The notes: generated by a model not told the origin, from the letters alone. A DNA stretch of 33,309 bases from Chara braunii (GCA_003427395.1 BFEA01000196.1:1729982-1763290), one strand, 5' to 3'; shown: positions 21,543 through 30,209, counted from the stretch's first letter. Made by a program: numbers and translations.

Positions 21543-22137
21543 GGTTAATAACACACACTATTTACAGACCACTTTCAACCGCTTCAAGTCTCCACCAAAT
21601 GGTTGGATGGGGGTACCCGAAACCCCTTTCAGAAGCTTCAGCCACTTCAGCGGTTTCAGATCCCCACCTGAAATTACTCAAATGACCTGAAGTGGCTGAA
21701 GCTTCTGAAAGGGGTTTCAGGTACCCCCATCCAAATGGTTGGATGGGGGTACCCGAAACCCCTTTCAGAAGCTTNNNNNNNNNNNNNNNNNNNNNNNNNN
21801 NNNNNNNNNNNNNNNNNNNNNNNNNNNNNNNNNNNNNNNNNNNNNNNNNNNNNNNNNNNNNNNNNNNNNNNNNNNNNNNNNNNNNNNNNNNNNNNNNNNN
21901 NNNNNNNNNNNNNNNNNNNNNNNNNNNNNNNNNNNNNNNNNNNNNNNNNNNNNNNNNNNNNNNNNNNNNNNNNNNNNNNNNNNNNNNNNNNNNNNNNNNC
22001 CCCCCCCCCCCCCCCATAAAACTTGTCCTCCAAACCACCCGAAACGTCTTAAATGACCTGAAGTGCCTTCAGGCCATTTCAGCGGTTTCAGACCACTTCA
22101 GAATCTTTCATTTTGAAATTTCAGGTGGTTGTTAACC
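21543..22137. mobile_element. Palindrome-rich foldback-like element spanning an assembly gap
   Basis: The ends GGTTAATAAC (21543-21552) and GTTGTTAACC (22128-22137) are near inverted complements. Inside, a block of about 45 bp (GGATGGGGGTACCCGAAACC through AGAAGCTTCAGCCACTTCAG) occurs at about 21604, inverted at about 21690-21733, and again direct at 21741 up to the gap. Sequence after the gap carries the same TTTCAGCGGTTTCAGACC motifs. No coding capacity is seen. The termini are tentative. Confidence 0.5.
21775..21999. other. Assembly gap (225 N)
   Basis: A run of N, bounded on the left by an inverted-repeat copy and on the right by 16 C residues. Any frame crossing it is meaningless. Confidence 0.99.
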
Positions 22138-22560
22138 ATTTGTGATATGGGAATAAGACAAGAGCCATCTACCCAGGGGAACCCTGCTATCAGCACGGGC
22201 TCTTATCCCTCTGTGCAGAAGAAGTTCCCCCGTCGGATGTTTCTTCAAAAAAAATATATTAAAATACACGGAAAGACAAGGCACACAAATGGGCATGAAG
22301 GCAACAAATCGGATGCAGAGAGGCACAAAGCGACACTGACAAAGGCAGCTAAACCACACGTCAAACACACAAGCTTCGGGGGGAAAGACGTTGCGAGCAC
22401 AAAAGGAGTCAGCAAGGCAGTGGGGGATCAAATGTCTCTTGGTGATGACGTTATCATAAGAAAATTGGTCTAACTTGTTTTGTCTATGGTGACATCATCA
22501 CCACGAAGTCCACTCTTCAAATCAAAAGGCTCACCCACCCATTTATGTAACCACCTCTGC
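22138..22560. other. Spacer, no gene seen
   Basis: The plus frame here is short, Lys/His-rich and without recognisable motifs. Confidence 0.4.
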
Positions 22561-22569
22561 AAACAACCG

Positions 22570-22669
22570 TCTTCACCCGAATAGAACACCCGGTAATTAT
22601 TGTTGTATCTGGATTGAAAGTTGCACCAAGTACAACCATAATGAACAGGCGTTCTATTCGGGTGAAGAT
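22570..22669. repeat. Inverted repeat with arms of about 22 bp
   Basis: GTCTTCACCCGAATAGAACA in the left arm is complementary to GTTCTATTCGGGTGAAGA in the right arm, with about 55 bp between the arms. It could fold as a hairpin or be the ends of a small element. Confidence 0.7.
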
Positions 22670-22779
22670 GGTACTAATAACAAACTGCTCCCGACTTGCT
22701 TTATCTCACAGTCGTGGTCAGAAAATAAAGACACGTCAAAACAAAAACTCATGTGATAAATTTTTTCTATTTTCATTAT

Positions 22780-23215
22780 TTGTTTTTTTTTTTAAGAGAA
22801 AAAAAATAAAGAAAACTCTCAGCCGGTTGGTACTTTTTTTTCATATTTCCGTGCTGTTTTTCTGCCATTATTGAGAATTTGGCCATACATTGAATAATTT
22901 GAATTGCTACTAGGGGTACCTTACTTTTTTCTTCCTTTTCAATTTATATTTATGTTTGTTTTTTTGCCTTCCAGTTTCTTACTTAAATGTTGAAGTTGGA
23001 AAAAAAAAAAGAGCAAAAGGGGGTAAAAAAGGAATAAAATGTTTGTCTTTTTGCTCTTCAGTCTCTCTTTCAAATTTTGAAGTTGAAAAAAAAAAAAAAA
23101 AAAAAAAAAGGGGCAAAAAATAGATAAGAAAAGGGGTACGAGAATGCAGAAAACAACGAAAGGAGTGAAGCAATATCAAATTTTGATGGAAGTGTTTTTT
23201 TTTTTTTTTCTNTGT
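22780..23215. repeat. A/T homopolymer-rich region with a diverged 85-bp duplication
   Basis: Repeated blocks of TTTTTGC, CAGTYTCT and TTGAAGTTG followed by long A runs at about 22963-23018 and 23048-23113. One N lies at 23212. Confidence 0.6.
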
Positions 23216-23342
23216 CTTTCTTTTTTCAGATGGAAGTGTTTCATGAGCATTTCTTTTTTAATTACTATTTTAAAATTCAAAATTTTTACAACTTTGTTCT
23301 CCATCATCTTACTAGAAGCTTGGTTCTTAAATGAAAAAAAAA

Positions 23343-23343
23343 A

Positions 23344-23391
<48 letters not shown>

Positions 23392-23398
23392 CATTATA
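23343..23398. repeat. (AT)n microsatellite
   Basis: TA dinucleotides with one CA interruption, just before the Penelope-like element. Confidence 0.95.
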
Positions 23399-23424
23399 TA
23401 TCGAACCAGGCCACCTTTTTGGAC

Positions 23425-23729
23425 AGAAGTGCCCGAGAGGATACGCCTTCCTGACGACTCCGTTGAGTAGGCGGACGAAACCGGTAGAAGGGAACTACTT
23501 TGTCGTACCTTGGGAGAGATAGCTATGGTGGTAGTAATGGTGCGTAGCGTGAAGTGAGAGTAATTTTTTTGGAAGCTGTGAATTTGAGCTTGCAGAAGCT
23601 GTTTTCGTTTTGTACTCATTGTGACGTTTCTTCGAGTTTGTCGCTGATTCAGATGGATGTTTTCTAAGTACGCATGTACCACTTTTCTGCTACTGTTTTT
23701 TCCCTACAGGCTGTTGCCGCAGTCTGCCA
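23425..23729 (+). repeat. Upstream pLTR of the Penelope-like element
   Basis: Aligns without gaps to 28617-28921, from AGAAGTGCCCGAGAG to GCAGTCTGCCA. It contains a hammerhead motif near its start. A pyrimidine tract followed by CCCTACAGG near its end resembles a splice acceptor, and the other copy keeps it as CCCTATAGG. Confidence 0.92.
23444..23491 (+). ncRNA. Hammerhead ribozyme motif (type I-like), upstream copy
   Basis: The core is CUGACGA (23451-23457), stem II CUCCG/CGGAC (23458-23462 with 23472-23476), GAAA (23477-23480), and stem III ACC/GGU with no loop (23480-23485). The cleavage triplet is GUA (23484-23486), with stem I CCUUC/GAAGG (23446-23450 with 23487-23491). AAGU at 23427-23430 can pair with ACUU at 23497-23500 to extend stem I beyond an internal loop. 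The loopless stem III means ACCGGU could form only between two molecules or tandem copies. The first stem II pair is a C-C mismatch, which should weaken or abolish cleavage. Confidence 0.8.
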
Positions 23730-23794
23730 CTTCGTGGGAACACAGTAACCGGAGTCTTTCTTTGAGCCTGACAGTGGATGTGTTAGCCTAGAGA

Positions 23795-23914
23795 TAAAGA
23801 GTTAGCCAGGAAGACAGAATTTTAGTTCAAGCCTGGAGGGCGAGGAGTAGTCGAAGAAGAGTTAGCTAGGAGGACGAAGTTTTATTCCAAGCCAGGAGGA
23901 CGAGGAAGAGAGAA
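23795..23914 (+). repeat. 60-bp tandem duplication in the ORF1 leader
   Basis: GTTAGCCAGG at 23801 and GTTAGCTAGG at 23861 mark two diverged 60-bp units between the pLTR and ORF1. Confidence 0.75.
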
Positions 23915-23946
23915 GTAGCGACTGCACGGCGAAAGGTGCGAACAAC

Positions 23947-24759
23947 ATGAATAACAACATGAATAATGGGAATGGGAACAACAATAACGACAATTTCAAT
24001 GGTGGGTACGGGGGGAGAGGTGGGATGACGTATTATGAGTGTGGGAAGACTGGCCATATGGCTCGGGATTGTTGGTCGAAACGAGGAAGATCGGGCCAGC
24101 AAGATGATGAGGTGCATGTGTTTGTGAGGGATCTGATGGAAGAAAAGAAGGAGGAAAAAAGGAAACGGGCGGAGGAGGAGCAGAAGGGAAGAGAAAAAGA
24201 AAAGGAAAGGAAGAGGGAGCTAGATATAGCAAGAAGGACTGAAGAGATGAAATTGCAGCTGCAAGCGGACATCGAAGACAAGTGGCGGAGGCAACAGGAA
24301 GAGATGGCGAAAAAGGACCGAGAGAGAAATTTACAAACGGAGACTGTGAAGAACGGAAGCCCGAAAGTGTCACTGCGAACTAGGACGATATCCAAGGCAA
24401 AGTCGAAGAGGCCGGTACGGAGAAGACATGCTAAGAAGAGATCGAGCAAACAAAGCACTGACTCGTCCACGTCGTCGGACTCGGAGATTAGCGATTCAGC
24501 ATCGAGTGACTCTAGCGAAGATTCCGAGGAGGAGTTGTTGAGAATGGTAAGACTTCTACGAGAAGAAAAGAGAAGAGTTAAGTCGAAGAGAAAACAGGCA
24601 CGAGGAAGACCTGTGAGAAAGGCACCGGCAAGGACGTGCGAGAAAGGGGAGTGTTCGAAGAAGTCGACATCCACGTTGACGCAGAGACTGGATGCGGAGG
24701 ATGAGCCAAGAACGCCACTCACCAGAGGTTATAAAGGGATACCAGCGGGCTGTTCTTAA
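23947..24759 (+). CDS. Penelope-like element ORF1, gag-like nucleic-acid-binding protein
   Basis: 270 codons. An Asn/Gly-rich start (residues 1-26) is followed by a retroviral-type knuckle, ECGKTGHMARDC (residues 31-42), in which the first Cys of CX2CX4HX4C is Tyr29, a one-base change from Cys. Residues 58-130 are a Lys/Glu/Arg-rich segment likely to form a coiled coil. Then come a basic patch (140-168), a Ser/Asp/Glu run (168-195) and another basic patch. This resembles a gag-like RNA-binding protein. The ATG at 23947 is the first in a sensible context. The TAA at 24757-24759 may be a premature stop, because the same frame continues into a SAP-like segment and, further on, into the frame of ORF2. 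Confidence 0.7.
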   Translation: MNNNMNNGNGNNNNDNFNGGYGGRGGMTYYECGKTGHMARDCWSKRGRSGQQDDEVHVFVRDLMEEKKEEKRKRAEEEQKGREKEKERKRELDIARRTEEMKLQLQADIEDKWRRQQEEMAKKDRERNLQTETVKNGSPKVSLRTRTISKAKSKRPVRRRHAKKRSSKQSTDSSTSSDSEISDSASSDSSEDSEEELLRMVRLLREEKRRVKSKRKQARGRPVRKAPARTCEKGECSKKSTSTLTQRLDAEDEPRTPLTRGYKGIPAGCS

Positions 24760-24905
24760 GAGGGTTTCGTCGACTATACGTTACAGGTGATGCAAGCTTA
24801 CTCAGCGAAGAAGGTGCATCAGCTTCGAGAGATATGCGATAAAGAGGGCATAAAGGCTGCAAAGAAGGATGAGATGATAATGGAACTGGTAAGGAGACTC
24901 TTCCC
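24760..24905 (+). pseudogene. SAP-like continuation of ORF1
   Basis: In the same frame as ORF1, directly after its TAA, the sequence encodes KKVHQLREICDKEGIKAAKK followed by DEMIMELVRRL. The spacing of Leu, Cys, Gly, Lys and terminal Leu fits a SAP helix-turn-helix DNA-binding motif. It breaks off where an apparently foreign or inverted stretch starts. No other element has been available to compare, so the assignment is by motif only. Confidence 0.55.
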
Positions 24906-25359
24906 TAGCCCCCGTAGGGTCTGCCTAGTATCCGTGTGCGTCCTCAGAGACGCCCACAACTCACTGGTCGTAGGGGGCTCACCTAGTCAACCCGACTCCT
25001 GTTCTCTTGTCGGAGCAGATCTGATGATCGTCCTTGGCGGGACGAACGTCTTAGCCTTCGCACGCGTCTCCACTACCTTCTTCGTGACCTCTGGTGGCGT
25101 CTTGTCTGGTGTTTGCTCATCCTTGTCTTTAATCTTGACTTCATTCTTCCCATTCGGCGTCTCGAAGGCGCCTCCGTACGCTTGCTCAATATCAATCAAT
25201 ATGAAAATATGGATAATATATAAATATACAGAATAAATATACATAGAATATAGACATAAATAGTATATGATACCAAAATAGGAAATAAATATCTAATAAA
25301 TCAAATTATTAATAGAATAGGAAAAAAAAATTATATGTGTAGAATGTAGAGTAATTGAT
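24906..25359. other. Apparent insertion or inversion between ORF1 and ORF2
   Basis: The minus strand from 25205 to 24987 is open and encodes a Lys/Thr/Pro/Glu-rich chain (for example KTPPEVTKKVVETRAKAKTF) with composition like an ORF1 linker. The plus frame here is not. From 25195 to 25355 the sequence turns very AT-rich. No clear target duplication bounds it. Confidence 0.4.
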
Positions 25360-28263
25360 ATGGCGGAAGTAGATCGGAGAATCTCGACTACAACAATGCT
25401 ACTCGGAATTAGAGGCGAGATTAAATTGTTATCCAAATATTTGGATAAAGCAGATGTGGACGAAGATATGATGGAGTTACGCACTGGTGGGACATATATC
25501 ATAGTGAGCCCATGGGCAAAGAGAGTGTACGTAGGATGTACGACGCGGCCGATTATGCAGAGATGGAGAGAGCATGTACATGCAGCCACTTCGAATGCGC
25601 TGGAAAAAACACCGCAACTTCATCGTTGGATGAGGTCGTTCGGGGTAGACAAGTTCACGGTACTCCCGCTAAGGCACACTACTGAGCAGGACAATTTTAG
25701 CTTCGAGCGACATCTGATCAGAGATTTGTCCCCAAGTAAGAACACACTGGGGAAAGGGAGGCAACAGAGGAAGAATACAAGACAACGGAAGGGAAGGAGA
25801 GAACGAAAGAAGAAAGGTCGAAGAACAGTAGGCTTACCAATCGTGAAGTTCGCTACACAAGTGGGTGAGCGCACATCGATCCTGAACTGGCTGCATGAAA
25901 GACACACAGCAGGAGATGGGAGGCAGGAGGTTGTCTTTACGTCAGGCCTAACCTGGGCGGATAGGTGGAGGAATGTAAAGACACAGTTCGGGATGTCGGA
26001 GGTCAAGATCGGGGGTCGTTCAATGCTTCTGAGGCAAGCGAAGAAGTTGTGCGAGGTTGGAGGGGAAGTTTCTTTCGTGAAGATCCGCAAGACGTCAACT
26101 ATGACGGAGCGGTACAGACACGAGCTACTGAGTCTACTCAAGCATCCTAGGCGAGTGACGACACTGCCAAGATCTCCAACAAAGAAGGTGGTAGGCTTTT
26201 ACAGAGTCGCAGGTTTCTTCAGAAAAAAAGAGACAAAGGAAAGGCTGAAGATCAAGATTGACCGTGTTCTGAAGAGGAAGACAGGTGTTAGCATACGTCG
26301 AAGAGTGACAGTTAAGTACCCTTTTGATGCGTCCGTACTGCAGTCAAAGGTTAGGAGGAAGACTGAGGTGACGATAGACGAGAAACTCCTAGATGTAGTT
26401 GTAGCCACGTTCGTCAAGAAGAAGGTGAGACTGGTGTGCACGAAGAACCGGTCGGTAGCAAGTATCGTACATAACTATAGGAGCTTCGCTCACACACTTT
26501 CGGTCGTATGTCCATGTGAGCGTTTTCAGGTGAAAAAACACGAGGGGCACGTGCTGAGAAGACTAATTGATATTGAGGAGACACCATTTTTTGTGCGAAA
26601 TTCCAAGAATGTAACGAAGACGGACAAACAAAATAGCAGGGAAGACATTTTGCAGGGCATCAGCACAGCAACGGCTTATCTTGGAAAGTGTACGCGCGAA
26701 CTGGATGTAGCAACCTGCTTCCAAGAAATTGGGGACAGGAGTGCAGCTTGGACAGAGAGGCAAGTGAGAGACAGGGCATTACAGTATGAAGGGCTGGTCC
26801 TGGCTCCAGTGGACAGAAATCCCGGAGATACGGCGCTGATCTGTCCGATCCTTTACAAGCACGCCTTCGGAAAAACCTTCACATGGAACCCAGACTATGA
26901 GACTGTGGCCGCATCAGAGACAGAGGTCCTGGCTACGAGTAAACGGGACTATGAGGAGACCGATCTTAGTGAGCTGGGTAAATGGAAGAAGGATGGGAGT
27001 CTGGGAAAGGCGTACGTGTTACCAAAGGACAAAGACCTACAGCGTTGGAGACCGATTGCGCCAGCATGAGGGGATCGGGCAGTAATGGCACAGCGCAGGT
27101 GTGCAAGGGCCCTGAATTGCCTTATTACGAGGTTTTCACGGGTGAGGAATTTTCATCTAAAATCTGCATATGATATGAAGGAAGAACTTGACCAGGCGGG
27201 AAGCCTTCTGCAGAAAGAAGGATGCAGTATGGCGATGGGAAGGTGCTACGACGTCAAGGAGATGTTATCCTCGTTATCCCACTCGTCAGTGAAGGATGCT
27301 GTGTCAAAGTTAGTCATGCATTTTGAGGAGCTCGGTTGGAGGCAGGTGAGAATAGCAAACAGGGGGAAGTTGTGTCAGATGTCAAAAACGACACGGAGGG
27401 AGGAGGGATACACCACTGTGAAACTGGAGATGCATCGCACTATGGTGGAGTATGATCTTTCGCACGCTTATATGATGCACGGGGACGTGATCAGAAGACA
27501 GCTTGTGGGAATCCCCATGGGGAAGACCACGAGCCCAGTATTAGCCATGATAACATGTGCGATGGCGGAAGCCAGGTACCTGTCAAGTCTTGGGGCAGAC
27601 AGGAGACTAGTGATGGGTTGGAGGATGGTAGACGACGTCTCCATAGTGGTCGGCTGCACTGGAGAGAAGGAGTCCTGGGAGACAGCGGAGAGAATTCTTT
27701 AGAGGTTCGAGAGCATATATGATGAAGAGCTGAAGCTTGTCCGGAAAGACGAAGGCACTAACTCCTGGCAGTTCATCGGAGGGAGGATGTACATTATGGC
27801 TGAGCCGGCCCAGGTGCATTTCATCCAAGAGACAAAGAACTGCGAAGCGTTGCGCTGTGGAGGTACGCCTCGGTACCAGTCCATGCAGGACTACGCGAGC
27901 TACTCTGATAAGCGAACTAAAAAGGGAGTTCTCTCGGCCACTTTTAAGAGGCTGTGGTACTCGTCAACAGCACAGACCCTGGCAACCAGCTCAGTGGCAT
28001 ATGCGATGACAGAGAGTATCCTCCGGGGTTACACCCCGGAGGTTTCTCTAGGGGCCTTGGCCAAATTGGCCAAGGTTACGGGCTACGAAATTTTAAGAAA
28101 GTTCTGGGGTGTTTTTCAGTTATTTTGGGATCAAAAGAAGATCAGCAGACAGGGACCCAGACAGCGACAAGTTCGTCCGACATTTTTCCTCAACCGCGAC
28201 CAGGTAGGATCGGGCAGTGTAACTGCCAAAACAGTTTTCGGGGTGAAGCGCCTTAATATGTGA
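25360..28263 (+). pseudogene. GIY-YIG endonuclease-reverse transcriptase of a Penelope-like element
   Basis: One frame of 967 codons interrupted only by TGA (27067-27069) and TAG (27700-27702). Residues 43-130 are a GIY-YIG nuclease: GTY (44-46) and YVG (57-59) stand for the name motif, followed by QRWREH (Arg70), FERHLI with catalytic Glu116, and LSPSKN. Residues 131-157 are highly basic. The RT begins near residue 478 with LVLAPVDRNPGDTALICP, then LPKDKDLQRWRPI (about 555-567), motif A YDVKEM (Asp629), motif B GIPMGKTTSP (about 716), motif C MVDDV (near 757) and FIGGRM (about 804). The protein would nick DNA and prime cDNA synthesis. All key residues I can identify are present, so only the two stops spoil it. 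The ATG at 25360 follows an AT-rich stretch, so the true start may lie upstream. Confidence 0.85.
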
Positions 28264-28334
28264 GGGTACTAAGCCAGGTACTGCCACATGGCGCAATGAG
28301 GCTCTTTTAAATTTTTTGTGCGGTTTTTAATTTC

Positions 28335-28373
28335 TTTTATTTTATTTTATTTTATTTTATTTTATTTTATTAT
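28335..28373. repeat. (TTTTA)n microsatellite
   Basis: About seven TTTTA units. Confidence 0.95.
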
Positions 28374-28380
28374 ATCTTTG

Positions 28381-28570
28381 AGTTTCCCGATCTGAATACG
28401 TTGCGAGGCGGTGGTACAGCCGGAAGCGGGATGCGCGTCGAGACGGTTCACGGTATAGTTGGGAACTCTTGGAAACTTTGATTTTCCTGGCCTGAATACG
28501 TTGCGAGGCGGTGGTACGGCCGGAAGCGGGATGCGCGTCGAGACGGTTCACAATATAGTCGGAAACTCTC
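28381..28570. repeat. 100-bp tandem duplication before the downstream pLTR
   Basis: GAATACGTTGCGAGGCGGTG begins at 28394 and 28494. Two nearly identical units contain GCCGGAAGCGGGATGCGCG and CGAGACGGTTCAC. Confidence 0.92.
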
Positions 28571-28616
28571 AAAAATTCTCGGATATTATTATTTTTCTTT
28601 TCTCAGGAACGTACGT

Positions 28617-28921
28617 AGAAGTGCCCGAGAGGGTGCGCCTTCCTGACGAGTCCGTTGAGTAGGCGGACGAAACCGGAAGAAGGGAACTACTTTGTCGTAC
28701 CTTGGGAGAGATAGCTATGGTGGCAGTAATGGTGCGTAGCGTGGAGTGAGAGTAATCTTTTTGGAAGCTGTGAATTTGAGCTTGCAGAAGTTGTTTTCGT
28801 TTTGTACTCATTGTGACGTTTCTTCGAGTTTGTCGCTGCTTCTGATGGATGTTTTCTAAGTACGCATGTACCACTTTTTTGCTAATGTGTTCTCCCTATA
28901 GGCAACTGCCGCAGTCTGCCA
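28617..28921 (+). repeat. Downstream pLTR of the Penelope-like element
   Basis: Same length as the upstream copy and alignable without gaps. It carries the second hammerhead motif. Confidence 0.92.
28636..28683 (+). ncRNA. Hammerhead ribozyme motif (type I-like), downstream copy
   Basis: The core is CUGACGA (28643-28649), with a perfect stem II GUCCG/CGGAC (28650-28654 with 28664-28668), GAAA (28669-28672) and stem I CCUUC/GAAGG (28638-28642 with 28679-28683). The cleavage triplet reads GAA (28676-28678) where the upstream copy has GUA, so the required U is lost and self-cleavage is not expected. The lesion differs from the one in the upstream copy. Confidence 0.78.
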
Positions 28922-28979
28922 GTAGGCCACCAACCGGGCTGCATGGGTCACCCTGTTTTCACAGGCGGCCCAGCCGTGC

Positions 28980-29150
28980 AAGGACGAGGAAAGGTCCCAA
29001 AAAAAAACAATGGAAATAAAAAAATCCCAAAAAAACGAAAACAAACTTTGTTATGCAAAAAAATAAACTCAACAACGTTTGCCTCATGCCACATTAAAAT
29101 TCTTTACAACATTTTCAATAATAATAAAAAAATTGAAAAAAAAAATGAAA
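28980..29150. repeat. Diverged fragment related to the interior of the next MITE
   Basis: CGAAAACAAACTTTGTTATG followed by CAACAACGTTTGCC (about 29035-29085) matches CGAAAACAAACTATGTTATG and CAACATTTGCC at about 29488-29540, inside the hAT-like element. It may be a truncated relative. Confidence 0.6.
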
Positions 29151-29342
29151 ATTTTTAATTTTTTTTTGTTTTTGGCTTTGTTGGGCAAGAGGTCCCGAGC
29201 CACTTTGGTAGCCTAGATACCGAAAGAAAAAAATTACATCGGTATCCTTCGTGGTTTTGACAATAAAGTTTATTCATAGGTAGTACCGCGTACGCATACT
29301 TATGCTCGCGTACTCGTACGTATATATATATATATATATATA

Positions 29343-30128
29343 CAGGGTTACCGGCGTTCGGGATGGGCCGAACACCGGAACCCGAACGCCCGAACGTACG
29401 GGACCCCTTTGGGAGGCGTTCGGCCGTTCGGGCCGAACGCGGACCAAAAACAAAAAACAAACAAACAAACAAAAGTTTTCAAAAACTTTCGAAAACAAAC
29501 TATGTTATGGAGAAACATAAACTAAACAACATTTGCCTAAACACTACAACCAAACTCTTTACCAAATTTGAATTAAAAATCCAATACAGAAAATAAACAC
29601 TATGATAAAAATAAGAAAAAATAAAAAGAGAATTAAAATGAGTGAGTGTGCCAGCACCTTTTCGACACCGCCATCTTTGCCGATTTTTAATTATTTTTTG
29701 GCATCAACAAATGTCGTGAAAAATTAAAGATATGTAGTTTACATAATCAATAACTCATTTAAAAATTTCCAAAAATTAATAAAAATTTTACGGGCCCGAA
29801 ATAAAGTGAAAAAAAAAAGTTCAAAGTGAAAGAAAACAAAATAGTGAGTGGGCGAGCACGTTTTGACACCCCCATCTTTGATGATTTTTAATGTTTTTTT
29901 GGCTTAGCAGAATGGCTTCTAACTTTATTGGCGTGTATAATACGTCATAGAGAACTGACAAACAAAAATTCAGAAAAAAAAACTTATTTTTAGGCCCCGA
30001 AATATTTTTTGGCCGGGGCCGAACGTGGAGGTGTTCGGCCCCCGAACGGGACCCCGAACGGGACCCCGAACGCCCAAACATTCGGGGGCCAGCCCGGGGG
30101 CCCCCGAACGTTCGGTCAGGTAACCTTG
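29343..30128. mobile_element. hAT-like non-autonomous element, 786 bp
   Basis: The termini CAGGGTTACC and GGTAACCTTG form an inverted repeat with one mismatch, and CAGGG-type ends are usual for hAT elements. Flanking 8-mers TATATATA (29335-29342) and TATATCTA (30129-30136) suit an 8-bp duplication, but lie in or near AT repeats. Both subterminal zones are full of GTTCGG/CCGAAC motifs. Internally, two direct repeats of about 50 bp start near 29640 and 29843 (GAGTGKGCVAGCAC and CATCTTTG blocks). No transposase. Confidence 0.65.
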
Positions 30129-30142
30129 TATATCTATAGATA

Positions 30143-30143
<1 letters not shown>

Positions 30144-30206
<63 letters not shown>
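30144..30206. repeat. (AT)n microsatellite
   Basis: Uninterrupted AT dinucleotides after a short CA interruption. Confidence 0.97.

Positions 30207-30209
<3 letters not shown>

Larger units (their letters stand above)
28264..28616 (+). other. 3' non-coding region of the Penelope-like element
   Basis: Lies between the ORF2 stop and the downstream pLTR. It holds a TTTTA microsatellite and a 100-bp tandem duplication. Confidence 0.7.
23416..28923 (+). mobile_element. Penelope-like retroelement with N-terminal GIY-YIG endonuclease
   Basis: About 5.5 kb bounded by 305-bp direct repeats (pLTRs), each with a hammerhead motif. Inside are a gag-like ORF1 and a 967-codon ORF2 that runs from GIY-YIG endonuclease to reverse transcriptase. 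Canonical Penelope elements have RT first and GIY-YIG last. The permuted order is described for the Chlamys/Naiad-type clade, so this copy most likely belongs near it. AGGCCACC at 23408-23415 and 28924-28931 may be the target duplication. The pLTRs differ by about 18 substitutions in 305 bp without gaps (hand count), so the copy is much younger than the neighbouring gypsy element. Confidence 0.88.

Noticed and set aside
21562-22135. Frames crossing the N gap
   Set aside because: They are composed mostly of unknown bases.
24033-24722. 229-codon minus-strand frame
   Set aside because: It is antisense to ORF1 and Ser/Leu/Phe-rich, as expected from the complement of Glu/Lys-rich coding sequence.
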